DNA from: Streptomyces spongiicola
Lineage (GTDB): Bacteria; Actinomycetota; Actinomycetes; Streptomycetales; Streptomycetaceae
Assembly (NCBI RefSeq): GCF_003122365.1
Contig: NZ_CP029254.1
Coordinates: 5,419,501-5,483,500 of the forward strand
Direction: 5' to 3'
Length of the DNA: 64,000 nt
The translations under genes were made by a program, and so were the position numbers. Below are positions 25,499-34,611 of the stretch, piece after piece; the stretch's first letter is position 1; the number at the start of each line of letters is the position of its first letter. The notes under the pieces are model-generated. The model was not told where the DNA came from. It saw nothing but the letters and a program-made list of their open reading frames with translations, and ran no database searches.

Positions 25499-25831
25499 GG
25501 CGTCGGCTACGTCGTGTGGGGTTCCACGTACCTCGGCATCCGCGTGGTGGTGGAGACCATGCCGCCGTTCCCGTCGGCCGGTGCGCGCTTCGTCACCGCC
25601 TGCCTGTTCCCGGCCGTGACATCGCCCGGCGGCAGGGTCCGTCCGCGCTCCGCGCCACCCCCGCCCCGTCGCTCTCGGGCTGCTGCTGCTCCCGGACGGC
25701 AGCGGACTGGTCGTCCCGGCCGAGCCCGCCGTCCGGTCGGGACGCACCGTACCCCTCGTTCCGCTGGTCCTCGGGGGCGGCCGGCCTGGCCCATCGCCGT
25801 CGGCGGCGCGGTCGTCGCGCCCGGCGTCTGA
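25499..25831 (+). pseudogene. Remnant of an EamA/DMT-family exporter gene
   Basis: Two conserved blocks of an EamA transporter survive in different frames. Frame of 25499: GVGYVVWGSTYLGIR followed by VVVETMPPFPSAGARFVTA, the typical first helix pair. Frame of 25677: GLLLLPDGSGLVVPAEPAVRSG, matching the usual GNGLVVLAE region. A frame break separates them, there is no good start, and only about 110 codons remain of the usual 300. The open stretch ends at TGA 25829. It is a decayed gene, not an expressed one. Confidence 0.75.
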
Positions 25832-25937
25832 CCGATCGCCGGTACCGAACGCCGCCGCTGACAACCGACGGAGCCCGCGCAGCCGGGAGGGCGGCGACCG
25901 GACACCTCGTACCCGCCGAAGCGGCACGAAGTCGCCC

Positions 25938-26074
25938 CCCGCGCACCCTGAACACGGCAGGGCGGTCCGCTCGGCCACTCCACTCCACTCCACGCCGCAG
26001 GAGCAGGGCGGCGTCGTCCCCCGCGCACCCGCCAAAGCGGCAGGGCGGTTCGGCCGACCACTCCACGCCGGACA
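25938..26074. repeat. Imperfect ~55-bp direct repeat
   Basis: Two copies, about 25938-25993 and 26020-26074, share CCCGCGCACCC, then GGCAGGGCGGT, then CACTCCAC in the same order, 82 bp apart. They fill the gap between the exporter remnant and the aldehyde dehydrogenase; no gene is seen there. Confidence 0.65.
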
Positions 26075-26151
26075 ACCCGCGATCCGGCTCCGCCGCCCTA
26101 CCGTGTGAGAAGAGGCAACCCAACTACTTCGGAAGGGCCGGGACCCCCAAT

Positions 26152-27597
26152 ATGACTTCCACCCACGCCTTCTGGCTCGCCGGCCGCCAGGCCACCGGCG
26201 AGGCGACCTTCGACGTGACCTCCCCCTGGGACGGCCGCCTCGTCGGCACGGTCGCCGTCCCGACCGACGCCCAGGTCGAGGAGGCCGTCGCCGCGGCCCA
26301 CGCCGTCGTGGACGAGTTCGCCGCGACCCCGGCCCACGTGCGCGCCGCCGCCCTCGACCATGTGTCGAAGCGCCTCGTCGAGCGCACCGAGGAGATCGCC
26401 CAGCTGATCTCGGCCGAGAACGGCAAGCCCGTCAAGTGGGCCCGCGGCGAGGTCGGCCGCGCTGTCTCCGTCTTCCGCTTCGCCGCCGAGGAGGCCCGCC
26501 GCTTCAACGGCGGCGACGCCCAGCGTCTCGACACGGACCTCGGCGGCCAGGGACGCCTCGCCCTCACCCGCCGCTTCCCCAAGGGTGTCGTCCTCGGCAT
26601 CGCGCCGTTCAACTTCCCGCTGAACCTCTGCGCCCACAAGATCGCGCCGGCCATCGCCGTCGGAGCGCCGATCATCCTGAAGCCCGCTCCCGCCACCCCG
26701 CTGTCCGGTCTGGTCCTCGGCGAGCTGCTCGCCGAGACCGAACTGCCCGTCGGCTCCTGGTCGGTGCTTCCGGTCCCGAACGACAGGATGCCCGCCCTGG
26801 TCCAGGACGAGCGCCTCCCGGTCATCTCCTTCACGGGCTCCGACAAGGTCGGTTACGCGATCATGGACTCGGTGCCGCGCAAGCACTGCACCCTGGAGCT
26901 CGGCGGCAACGGCGCGGCCGTCGTCCTCGCCGACTTCGCCTCCGAGGAGGACCTGGACTGGGCGGCGACCCGGATCGCCACCTTCTCCAACTACCAGGGC
27001 GGCCAGTCCTGCATCTCGGTGCAGCGGGTGATCGCCGACACCTCGGTGTACGAGCGGCTGCTGCCGAAGATCGTCGCGGCGGTCGAGGCGCAGCACACGG
27101 GTGACCCCGCCGACCCGTCCACCGACGTCGGCCCGCTGGTCAGCGAGGACGCGGCCAAGCGTGTCGAGTCCTGGGTCGACGAGGCCGTCGAGGCCGGCGC
27201 CCGGCTCCACACCGGCGGCAAGCGCGACGGCGCCTCCTACGCACCCACCGTGCTCACCGGCGTGCCCGCGCACACGACGCTCGCCGGCGAGGAGGTCTTC
27301 GGGCCGGTCCTCACGGTGCAGAAAGTCGACGGCGAGGCCGAGGCCTTCGCGGCGGTGAACGACTCCAAGTACGGCCTGCAGGCGGGTGTGTTCACGCACG
27401 ACCTGCAAACCGCCTTCCGCGCCCATCGGGCGCTGGAGGTCGGTGGCGTGGTCGTCGGCGACGTCCCGTCCTACCGTGCCGACCAGATGCCCTACGGCGG
27501 TGCCAAGCAGTCCGGAGTGGGCCGCGAGGGCGTGAGGTTCGCGATGGACGACTACACCTACGAGCGGGTGCTGGTCCTCACCGGACTCGCCCTGTAG
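26152..27597 (+). CDS. Aldehyde dehydrogenase (third copy, MMSDH/SSADH-like)
   Basis: A 481-residue NAD(P)-dependent aldehyde dehydrogenase. It has the catalytic cysteine in YQGGQSCISVQR, the glutamate in TLELGGNGAAV, and APFNFPLNLCAHKIAPAIAVG. The C terminus ends MPYGGAKQSGVGREGVRFAMDDYTYERVLVL. It differs clearly from the two aminobutyraldehyde enzymes: the active-site block is GQSC, not GQDC. Position after gabT and pucR makes succinate semialdehyde a reasonable substrate, but this is inference; phosphorylating or coniferyl-type aldehydes are alternatives. ATG 26152 has only a distant GGAAGGG, so the start is moderately sure. A strong terminator follows. Confidence 0.87.
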   Translation: MTSTHAFWLAGRQATGEATFDVTSPWDGRLVGTVAVPTDAQVEEAVAAAHAVVDEFAATPAHVRAAALDHVSKRLVERTEEIAQLISAENGKPVKWARGEVGRAVSVFRFAAEEARRFNGGDAQRLDTDLGGQGRLALTRRFPKGVVLGIAPFNFPLNLCAHKIAPAIAVGAPIILKPAPATPLSGLVLGELLAETELPVGSWSVLPVPNDRMPALVQDERLPVISFTGSDKVGYAIMDSVPRKHCTLELGGNGAAVVLADFASEEDLDWAATRIATFSNYQGGQSCISVQRVIADTSVYERLLPKIVAAVEAQHTGDPADPSTDVGPLVSEDAAKRVESWVDEAVEAGARLHTGGKRDGASYAPTVLTGVPAHTTLAGEEVFGPVLTVQKVDGEAEAFAAVNDSKYGLQAGVFTHDLQTAFRAHRALEVGGVVVGDVPSYRADQMPYGGAKQSGVGREGVRFAMDDYTYERVLVLTGLAL

Positions 27598-27633
27598 TAC
27601 GTCCCGGACCGGCACCGCCGTGTCCGGGAGCAG

Positions 27634-27670
27634 ACGGCCGGAGCCCACTGTGCGGGGGTTCCGGCCGTCC
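27634..27670 (+). terminator. Terminator after the aldehyde dehydrogenase gene
   Basis: Arms 27634-27647 and 27657-27670 form a 14-bp stem with one G-U pair and a 9-nt loop. A long pyrimidine tract starts directly after it. Confidence 0.8.
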
Positions 27671-27689
27671 CCCTTTCCCCCTTCCTCCC

Positions 27690-27724
27690 TGTTTCCCCTG
27701 TTTCCCCTGTTTCCCCTGTTTCTC
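27690..27724. repeat. 9-bp tandem repeat (CTGTTTCCC x4)
   Basis: Four copies of CTGTTTCCC inside a 120-bp pyrimidine-rich tract (27670-27800) that follows the terminator. The rest of the 442-bp gap before the acyl-CoA dehydrogenase shows no gene. Confidence 0.85.
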
Positions 27725-28039
27725 TTTGCCTCCCTTCCCTCATCCCGTCCGTTCGCCCCGCCCCCCCCCGATCCCCCCGTTCGCCCGGTTCCCCCGTCCC
27801 GCCCGACCGGCGAAGACGGCCGGATCAGGGGGTCGATATGGGCGGCGCGAGACCGGGGCGCGGCGGTGGAAGCCGCGGTGCGGGGCCGCGGCGGTGCGTT
27901 CGTGGTAGGGGGGCTCGGATCCACCCGGCTGCCCCGCAGGACTGGTGAGGCGGTCGGTATTCGGGTAGATACGGACGAGTAGCACCGGTCGGTAGTCCCC
28001 GGTCCGGCCGCCCTCCGACAGCGGCGAGGTGAGTTCCTC

Positions 28040-30022
28040 ATGTCCGCACCATCCACTCCCCAGGACGCCCCGAAGGCCACTGTGTCCCCAGAGACCACAG
28101 GGGCACCAAAGGTCACCGAGCGCGAGGCACGACAGGTCGCCGAGGCCGCGCGTGAGCAGGGCTGGCGCAAGCCCAGCTTCGCCAAGGAGCTGTTCCTCGG
28201 CCGTTTCCGGCTCGACCTGATCCATCCCCATCCGCTGCCGGCCTCCGAGGACGTGCAGCGCGGCGAGGAGTTCCTCGCCAAACTGCGCGACTTCTGCGAG
28301 ACGAACATCGACGGCGCGCTCATCGAGCGCGAGGCCCGGATACCGGACGAGGTGATCGAGGGTCTCAAGGAACTCGGCGCCCTCGGCATGAAGATCGACA
28401 CCAAGTACGGCGGTCTCGGCCTCACCCAGGTGTACTACAACAAGGCCCTGGCCCTGGTCGGCTCGGTGAGCCCCGCCATCGGCGCGCTGCTGTCCGCGCA
28501 CCAGTCGATCGGCGTACCGCAGCCGCTGAAGATCTTCGGCACCCAGGAGCAGAAGGAGACGTTCCTGCCGCGCCTGGCCCGCACCGACATCTCGGCGTTC
28601 CTGCTCACCGAGCCCGACGTGGGCTCCGACCCGGCGCGCCTGGCCACCACGGCCGTGCCCGACGGCGACGACTACGTGCTCGACGGCGTGAAGCTGTGGA
28701 CGACCAACGGCGTCGTCGCCGACCTCCTCGTCGTCATGGCCCGCGTCCCCAGGTCCGAGGACCACCGGGGAGGCATCACCGCCTTCGTCGTCGAGGCGGG
28801 CGCCGAGGGCATCACGGTCGAGAACCGCAACGCCTTCATGGGCCTGCGCGGCATCGAGAACGGGGTGACCCGCTTCCACCGGGTCCGGGTGCCCGCGGCG
28901 AACCGCATCGGCCCCGAGGGCGCCGGGCTGAAGATCGCCCTGACCACACTGAACACCGGCCGCCTGGCGCTGCCCGCGATGTGCGTCGGCTCCGGCAAGT
29001 GGTGCCTGAAGATCGCCCGCGAGTGGTCCGCCGTCCGCGAGCAGTGGGGCAGGCCGGTCGCGGGACATGAGGCCGTCGGCGCGAAGATCTCCTTCATCGC
29101 TGCCACCACCTTCGCCATGGAGGCCGTCGTCGACCTCGCGTCCCAGATGGCCGACGAGGACCGCAACGACATCCGCATCGAGGCGGCCCTGGCCAAGCTC
29201 TACGGCTCCGAGATGTCCTGTCTCATCGCCGACGAACTGGTCCAGATCCGCGGCGGACGGGGCTTCGAGACCGCGGAGTCCCTGGCCGCCCGCGGCGAAC
29301 GGGCCGTTCCCGCCGAACAGTTGCTGCGCGACCTGCGCATCAACCGCATCTTCGAAGGCTCCACCGAGATCATGCACCTGCTGATCGCGCGCGAGGCGGT
29401 GGACGCACACCTCTCCGTGGCCGGCGACATCATCGATCCCGACAAGTCCTTCGGCGACAAGGCCAGGGCGGGCGCGGCGGCCACCGCGTTCTACGCCCGC
29501 TGGCTGCCCAGACTGGTCGCGGGCCCCGGCCAGCTGCCCCGCTCCTACGCGGAGTTCCACCCCTGCGGGCACACGGACCTCTCCACCCATCTGCGGTACG
29601 TGGAGCGCACCTCGCGCCGGCTCGCCCGCTCCACCTTCTACGCCATGTCCCGCTGGCAGGGCCGGATGGAGACCAAACAGGGCTTCCTCGGCCGCGTCGT
29701 CGACATCGGAGCCGAGCTGTTCGCGATGAGCGCCGCCTGTGTGCGGGCCGAACTCCTGCGCAGGACCGGGGAGCACGGCCGGGAGGCCTACCGGCTGGCG
29801 GACGCCTTCTGCCGGCAGTCCCGCATCCGGGTCGAGGAGCTCTTCGGGCGGCTGTGGACCAACACCGACGACCTCGACAGGTCGGTGGTGAAGGACGTTC
29901 TCGCCGGCTCGTACACCTGGCTCGAGGAGGGCGTCCTCGACCCGAGCGGCGACGGCCCCTGGATCGCGGACGCGTCCCCCGGCCCGTCGGCGCGGGAGAA
30001 CGTCCACCGCCCGTTCCGCTGA
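28040..30022 (+). CDS. Acyl-CoA dehydrogenase with long C-terminal extension
   Basis: A 660-residue flavoenzyme for the first step of fatty acid beta-oxidation. The core shows GIKYGGLGL-like KIDTKYGGLGLTQVYYN, FLLTEPDVGSDPA with the FAD contact, LWTTNGVVADLLVVMAR and FMGLRGIENG. The catalytic region is RINRIFEGSTEIMHLLIAREAVD. About 200 extra residues after the core place it with very-long-chain (VLCAD/ACAD9-like) enzymes. The start ATG 28040 follows GAGGTGAG. A hairpin closes the gene. Confidence 0.88.
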   Translation: MSAPSTPQDAPKATVSPETTGAPKVTEREARQVAEAAREQGWRKPSFAKELFLGRFRLDLIHPHPLPASEDVQRGEEFLAKLRDFCETNIDGALIEREARIPDEVIEGLKELGALGMKIDTKYGGLGLTQVYYNKALALVGSVSPAIGALLSAHQSIGVPQPLKIFGTQEQKETFLPRLARTDISAFLLTEPDVGSDPARLATTAVPDGDDYVLDGVKLWTTNGVVADLLVVMARVPRSEDHRGGITAFVVEAGAEGITVENRNAFMGLRGIENGVTRFHRVRVPAANRIGPEGAGLKIALTTLNTGRLALPAMCVGSGKWCLKIAREWSAVREQWGRPVAGHEAVGAKISFIAATTFAMEAVVDLASQMADEDRNDIRIEAALAKLYGSEMSCLIADELVQIRGGRGFETAESLAARGERAVPAEQLLRDLRINRIFEGSTEIMHLLIAREAVDAHLSVAGDIIDPDKSFGDKARAGAAATAFYARWLPRLVAGPGQLPRSYAEFHPCGHTDLSTHLRYVERTSRRLARSTFYAMSRWQGRMETKQGFLGRVVDIGAELFAMSAACVRAELLRRTGEHGREAYRLADAFCRQSRIRVEELFGRLWTNTDDLDRSVVKDVLAGSYTWLEEGVLDPSGDGPWIADASPGPSARENVHRPFR

Positions 30023-30030
30023 CCGGCCCC

Positions 30031-30066
30031 GGTGCGGGGCCCCGCCGGGAGGCGGCGCCCCGCACC
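30031..30066 (+). terminator. Terminator after the acyl-CoA dehydrogenase gene
   Basis: A 9-bp perfect outer stem (30031-30039 with 30058-30066) and an inner GC pairing, 9 nt after the stop codon. Confidence 0.7.
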
Positions 30067-30123
30067 CGCGGTCCGCGGGGACGCGCTGTCGGGACCGGCG
30101 GGGACTGCGGCCACAATGGGGGC

Positions 30124-31386
30124 ATGAGCGACAGCCCAGCCCCCCTCGCCGATCCGCACATCGCCTTCGACCCGTCCGAAGGCCGCCGGGACATCGTCGT
30201 CCTCGGCTCCACCGGGTCCATCGGCACGCAGGCCATCGACCTGGTCCTGCGCAATCCCGACCGCTTCCGCGTCACCGCGCTCGCCGCCTCCGGAGGGCGG
30301 GCCGCCCTGCTCGCCGAGCAGGCCCACCGGCTGCGGGTCCGCTCGGTCGCCGTCGCCCGCGAGGACGCCCTCCCCGCGCTCCGGGAAGCCCTGGACGCGC
30401 GGTACGGAACGGGCGAGCCGCTCCCCGAGATCCTGGCCGGGCCCGACGCGGCGACCCTGCTCGCCGCCTCCGAGTGCCACACCGTACTCAACGGCATCAC
30501 CGGATCCATCGGCCTCGCTCCCACCCTCGCCGCGCTCCGGGCCGGCCGCACCCTCGCGCTGGCCAACAAGGAGTCGCTGATCGTCGGCGGTCCGCTGGTC
30601 AGGGAACTCGCGAAGCCCGGCCAGATCATCCCCGTCGACTCCGAGCACGCGGCGCTGTTCCAGGCCCTGGCCGCCGGCACACGCGCCGATGTGCGCAGAC
30701 TCGTCGTCACCGCGTCCGGCGGCCCGTTCCGCGGCCGCTCCCGGGCCGAGCTGTCCCGGGTCACCCCCGAGGACGCCCTCGCCCACCCCACCTGGGCGAT
30801 GGGGCCGGTGATCACGGTCAACAGCGCCACCCTGGTCAACAAGGGCCTGGAGGTCATCGAGGCGCACCTCCTCTACGACATCCCGTTCGACCGCATCGAG
30901 GTCGTGGTCCACCCCCAGTCCTACGTTCACTCGATGGTGGAGTTCACCGACGGCTCCACGCTCGCCCAGGCCACCCCGCCGGACATGCGCGGTCCCATCG
31001 CCATCGGCATCGGCTGGCCCGGGCGGGTGCCGGACGCCTCACCCGCCTTCGACTGGTCGACCGCCTCCACCTGGGAGTTCTTCCCGCTCGACGCCGAGGC
31101 CTTCCCGTCCGTGGCCCTGGCCCGGCACGTGGGGGAGCTGGGCGGCACCGCCCCGGCGGTGTTCAACGCCGCGAACGAGGAATGCGTCGACGCGTTCCTC
31201 GCGGGACGGCTGCCGTTCAACGGAATCATGGATACGGTCACTGCAGTCGTCGGCGAGCACGGCACCCCCCGCGGGGGAACCTCGCTGACGGTCCAGGACG
31301 TCCTGGAGGCGGAGACCTGGGCGCGCGCCCGCGCCCGGGAACTGGCCGCACCGGCGGAGAAGGCGACAGCGGAGGCTCGCGCATGA
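30124..31386 (+). CDS. dxr: 1-deoxy-D-xylulose 5-phosphate reductoisomerase
   Basis: A 420-residue enzyme of the MEP isoprenoid pathway that converts DXP to 2-C-methyl-D-erythritol 4-phosphate with NADPH. It has the nucleotide site VVLGSTGSIGTQAIDLV, LANKESLIVGG, the metal and substrate block IIPVDSEHAALFQAL, and VVTASGGPFRGRSR. Also seen are WAMGPVITVNSATLVNKGLEVIEAH and VVHPQSYVHSMVEF. Length is normal. Its stop overlaps the start of rseP (ATGA), and ispG of the same pathway lies just beyond. Start taken at ATG 30124 where the conserved DIVVLGSTG follows at the usual distance. Confidence 0.96.
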   Translation: MSDSPAPLADPHIAFDPSEGRRDIVVLGSTGSIGTQAIDLVLRNPDRFRVTALAASGGRAALLAEQAHRLRVRSVAVAREDALPALREALDARYGTGEPLPEILAGPDAATLLAASECHTVLNGITGSIGLAPTLAALRAGRTLALANKESLIVGGPLVRELAKPGQIIPVDSEHAALFQALAAGTRADVRRLVVTASGGPFRGRSRAELSRVTPEDALAHPTWAMGPVITVNSATLVNKGLEVIEAHLLYDIPFDRIEVVVHPQSYVHSMVEFTDGSTLAQATPPDMRGPIAIGIGWPGRVPDASPAFDWSTASTWEFFPLDAEAFPSVALARHVGELGGTAPAVFNAANEECVDAFLAGRLPFNGIMDTVTAVVGEHGTPRGGTSLTVQDVLEAETWARARARELAAPAEKATAEARA

Positions 31387-32684
31387 CGATTCTGTTGACG
31401 GTCCTCGGCATAGTGCTCTTCGCCGTCGGGCTGCTCTTCTCCATTGCCTGGCACGAGCTCGGACATCTCTCCACCGCCAAGCTCTTCGGCATCCGCGTGC
31501 CCCAGTACATGGTCGGATTCGGCCCCACGATCTGGTCGCGTCACAAGGGCGAGACCGAGTACGGGATCAAGGCGATCCCGGCCGGCGGCTACATCCGTAT
31601 GATCGGGATGTTCCCGCCCGGCCCGGACGGGCGGATCGAGGCCCGCTCCACCTCGCCCTGGCGGGGCATGATCGAGGACGCCCGCACGGCGGCCTTCGAG
31701 GAGCTCAGGCCGGGCGACGAGACCCGGCTCTTCTACACGCGCAAGCCGTGGAAGCGCGTCATCGTGATGTTCGCGGGCCCCTTCATGAACCTGGTGCTCG
31801 CCGTCGCGATCTTCCTCGGCGTCGCGATGTCGTTCGGCTTCGCCACCCAGACCACCCAGGTCGCCGGCGTGCAGCAGTGCGTCATCCCGCAGAGCGAGGA
31901 ACGCAGCACCTGCACGTCCACGGACCCCGAATCGCCGGCGGCGGCCGCGGGACTGCTCAAGGGCGACCGGATCGTCGCCTTCGACGGGGTGCCGGTCAGC
32001 GACTGGAGCGAACTGTCCAACCGCATCCGCGAGACCATCGGCCCCGCCGCCATCACCGTCGAACGCGGCGGTGAGGAGAAGGTCCTCCAGGCCACCCTGC
32101 TGAAGAACATGGTCGCCAAGAAGGACGCGGACGGCCAGGTCGTCCCCGGCGAGTTCGTGCCGGCCGGCTACCTCGGCTTCGCGGCGCGGACGGAGATCGT
32201 CCCCCAGACCTTCGGGCAGTCCATGGACCGCATGGGCGACATGTTCGAGAACGGCGTCCAGGCGATCGTCTCGCTCCCCGCGAAGGTGCCCGACCTGTGG
32301 GCGGCGGCCTTCAACGACGGAGAGCGCAAGGACGACTCCCCGGTCGGCGTGGTCGGGGCGGCCCGGATCAGCGGCGAGGTGCTCAACCTCGACGCCCCCA
32401 CCCAGAACATCGTCGCCACGTTCCTGATGCTGCTGGCCGGCTTCAACCTCTCGCTCTTCCTGTTCAACATGCTGCCGCTGCTGCCCCTGGACGGCGGGCA
32501 CATCGCGGGAGCGCTCTGGGAGTCCCTGCGGCGCAACCTCGCCCGGCTCTTCCGCCGACCCGATCCGGGTCCTTTCGACGTGGCGAAGCTGATGCCGGTG
32601 GCCTATGTGGTCGCGGGGATCTTCATCTGCTTCACGTTGCTCGTGCTGGTGGCGGACATCGTCAACCCGGTGAAGATCACGTAG
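31383..32684 (+). CDS. rseP: Site-2 intramembrane metalloprotease, RseP type
   Basis: A 433-residue M50 protease that cuts anti-sigma factors or signal peptides within the membrane. The zinc motif HELGH is in the first helix (about residue 25), and the third ligand is in FNMLPLLPLDGGH near residue 370. A PDZ domain with GLLKGDRIVAFDGVPVSDW sits at about residues 180-250. The loop between contains two cysteines (VQQCVIPQSEERSTC). It is coupled to dxr by a 4-bp overlap, a conserved actinomycete pairing. Confidence 0.94.
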   Translation: MTILLTVLGIVLFAVGLLFSIAWHELGHLSTAKLFGIRVPQYMVGFGPTIWSRHKGETEYGIKAIPAGGYIRMIGMFPPGPDGRIEARSTSPWRGMIEDARTAAFEELRPGDETRLFYTRKPWKRVIVMFAGPFMNLVLAVAIFLGVAMSFGFATQTTQVAGVQQCVIPQSEERSTCTSTDPESPAAAAGLLKGDRIVAFDGVPVSDWSELSNRIRETIGPAAITVERGGEEKVLQATLLKNMVAKKDADGQVVPGEFVPAGYLGFAARTEIVPQTFGQSMDRMGDMFENGVQAIVSLPAKVPDLWAAAFNDGERKDDSPVGVVGAARISGEVLNLDAPTQNIVATFLMLLAGFNLSLFLFNMLPLLPLDGGHIAGALWESLRRNLARLFRRPDPGPFDVAKLMPVAYVVAGIFICFTLLVLVADIVNPVKIT

Positions 32685-33276
32685 GGACTGCCGGCGGCTC
32701 CCCGGCGGTTTCGGGGGCCGGGCCGAGCCGAACGAGGCGTGCCCCGGGTGACACGGCGCGGACCCCGCCGGGCCCGCGCCGGAACCGCCGGGCCCGCGCC
32801 GGACTCCCCGCGCCCGCGCCGGAACCGCCGGGCCCGCGCCGGACTCCGCCGCGCCTGTGTCCGGAACCGGCCCGCCCCGCGCGTGGGACCTCGGCGTTCC
32901 GCCCGGTCCGAGCCGGGGCCGGAACCGGTTCGCGGGCGTCCGGCCGGCTCGTGGCCCGTGTCCGGGACCCGCTCGGAACCGCTGCGCCTCAGCGTGGTCT
33001 CGCCGGCAACCGGCCCGGCCCGCGTGGGGGCCCCGGCGTGGGCCCGAGCCCGTCCCCGGCCCGGCCCGCGCCGGGCCCGCGTCCGCCCCTGTCCGGCCCC
33101 CGCCCGGACCCCGCCGGGACCGGGCGGACCGCGCCCGGGCGCCGTGTGGCGTCCGGCCGCGTCCCTTCGGGTGGTTCGCCGCCGCGGTGTGCCGGGCCCC
33201 GGGCCCGTGCCGTAATCTCGAAGGCTGGAGCCCGCCCTCTCAGGGCCTCGATCCACACCTTGGGGTTGCACAGCAG
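32685..33276. other. 592-bp gap between rseP and ispG
   Basis: Non-coding by codon pattern: all long frames here are arginine/proline/alanine runs without domains. It holds the 20-bp repeat listed separately and, near its right end, the ispG leader. No obvious RNA gene is seen. Confidence 0.6.
32766..32850. repeat. 20-bp tandem repeat after rseP
   Basis: Four copies of a 20-bp unit (core CCGCCGGGCCCGCGCCGG) start at 32766, 32786, 32806 and 32826; the third is diverged. A partial fifth follows. Confidence 0.8.
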
Positions 33277-34431
33277 ATGACCGCGATTTCTCTCGGAATG
33301 CCGTCCGTTCCGACCAAGCTCGCCGACCGAAGGGTCAGCCGCAGGATCCAGGTCGGCTCGGTCGCCGTCGGCGGCGACGCGCCCGTCTCGGTGCAGTCGA
33401 TGACGACGACGCGGACCTCCGACGTCGGTGCCACGCTGCAGCAGATCGCCGAGCTGACCGCGTCGGGCTGCCAGATCGTCCGCGTCGCGTGCCCCACGCA
33501 GGACGACGCCGACGCGCTCCCCACCATCGCCCGGAAGTCGCAGATCCCGGTGATCGCGGACATCCACTTCCAGCCGAAGTACGTCTTCGCGGCCATCGAC
33601 GCGGGCTGTGCCGCGGTCCGCGTCAACCCCGGCAACATCAAGCAGTTCGACGACAAGGTCAAGGAGATCGCCAAGGCGGCCGGGGACGCCGGCACACCCA
33701 TCCGGATCGGTGTGAACGCGGGCTCGCTCGACCGCCGGCTGCTCCAGAAGTACGGCAAGGCCACCCCCGAGGCACTCGTCGAGTCGGCGCTGTGGGAGGC
33801 CTCGCTCTTCGAGGAGCACGGCTTCCGCGACATCAAGATCTCGGTCAAGCACAACGACCCGGTCGTCATGGTCAACGCCTACCGCCAGCTGGCCGCCCGG
33901 TGCGACTACCCGCTCCACCTCGGCGTGACCGAGGCCGGCCCGGCCTTCCAGGGCACCATCAAGTCCGCCGTCGCCTTCGGCGCACTGCTCAGCGAGGGCA
34001 TCGGCGACACCATCAGGGTGTCGCTGTCCGCTCCCCCGGCCGAGGAGGTCAAGGTCGGCATCCAGATCCTGGAGTCGCTCAACCTGCGCCAGCGCCGGCT
34101 GGAGATCGTCTCCTGCCCGTCCTGCGGCCGCGCCCAGGTCGACGTCTACAAGCTGGCCGACCAGGTCACCGCGGGCCTCGAGGGCATGGAGGTGCCCCTG
34201 CGCGTCGCCGTCATGGGCTGCGTGGTCAACGGCCCGGGCGAGGCCCGCGAGGCCGACCTCGGTGTCGCCTCCGGCAACGGCAAGGGCCAGATCTTCGTCA
34301 AGGGCGAGGTCATCAAGACGGTGCCCGAGTCGAAGATCGTCGAGACCCTGATCGAGGAGGCGCTGAAGATCGCCGAGCAGATGGAGAAGGACGGCGCGGC
34401 CTCCGGCGAGCCCGAGGTCTCCGTCGGCTGA
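33277..34431 (+). CDS. ispG: 4-hydroxy-3-methylbut-2-enyl diphosphate synthase
   Basis: A 384-residue iron-sulfur enzyme of the MEP pathway making HMBPP from the cyclic diphosphate. It has the TIM-barrel start VQSMTTTRTSDVGATLQQI, PVIADIHFQPKYVF, and VRVNPGNIKQFDDKVK. The cluster cysteines are in VSCPSCGRAQVD and VAVMGCVVNGPGEAREAD. The length is typical for the bacterial two-domain form. The start ATG 33277 has a weak ribosome site but matches the conserved N terminus MTAISLGMPSVPTKLADRR. It shares the isoprenoid block with dxr. Confidence 0.96.
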   Translation: MTAISLGMPSVPTKLADRRVSRRIQVGSVAVGGDAPVSVQSMTTTRTSDVGATLQQIAELTASGCQIVRVACPTQDDADALPTIARKSQIPVIADIHFQPKYVFAAIDAGCAAVRVNPGNIKQFDDKVKEIAKAAGDAGTPIRIGVNAGSLDRRLLQKYGKATPEALVESALWEASLFEEHGFRDIKISVKHNDPVVMVNAYRQLAARCDYPLHLGVTEAGPAFQGTIKSAVAFGALLSEGIGDTIRVSLSAPPAEEVKVGIQILESLNLRQRRLEIVSCPSCGRAQVDVYKLADQVTAGLEGMEVPLRVAVMGCVVNGPGEAREADLGVASGNGKGQIFVKGEVIKTVPESKIVETLIEEALKIAEQMEKDGAASGEPEVSVG

Positions 34432-34442
34432 CAACCCGCCCG

Positions 34443-34475
34443 AGGGCCGGTCCGCGCGGGCGGCCCGGCCCTTTC
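34443..34475 (+). terminator. Terminator after ispG
   Basis: An 8-bp stem (34443-34450 with 34465-34472) with inner CCGC/GCGG pairing and a short T run, 12 nt after the stop. Confidence 0.65.
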
Positions 34476-34611
34476 CCGTGAGGGGCTTGGACCGGGGTAT
34501 GCAGGTAAAGTGCACAGACCGGCAGGCCGTACACCACCAGGGACGTGCGCAGGGCCGGGCCGACCGAGCGGCACCTGTCGTTGCCCGCAAGGAGTGATGG
34601 AGGGCCCTCTC

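Noticed and set aside
32739..33215. A 158-codon frame in the rseP-ispG gap
   Set aside because: Only Arg/Pro/Ala runs, overlaps a tandem repeat, no ribosome site and no domain.
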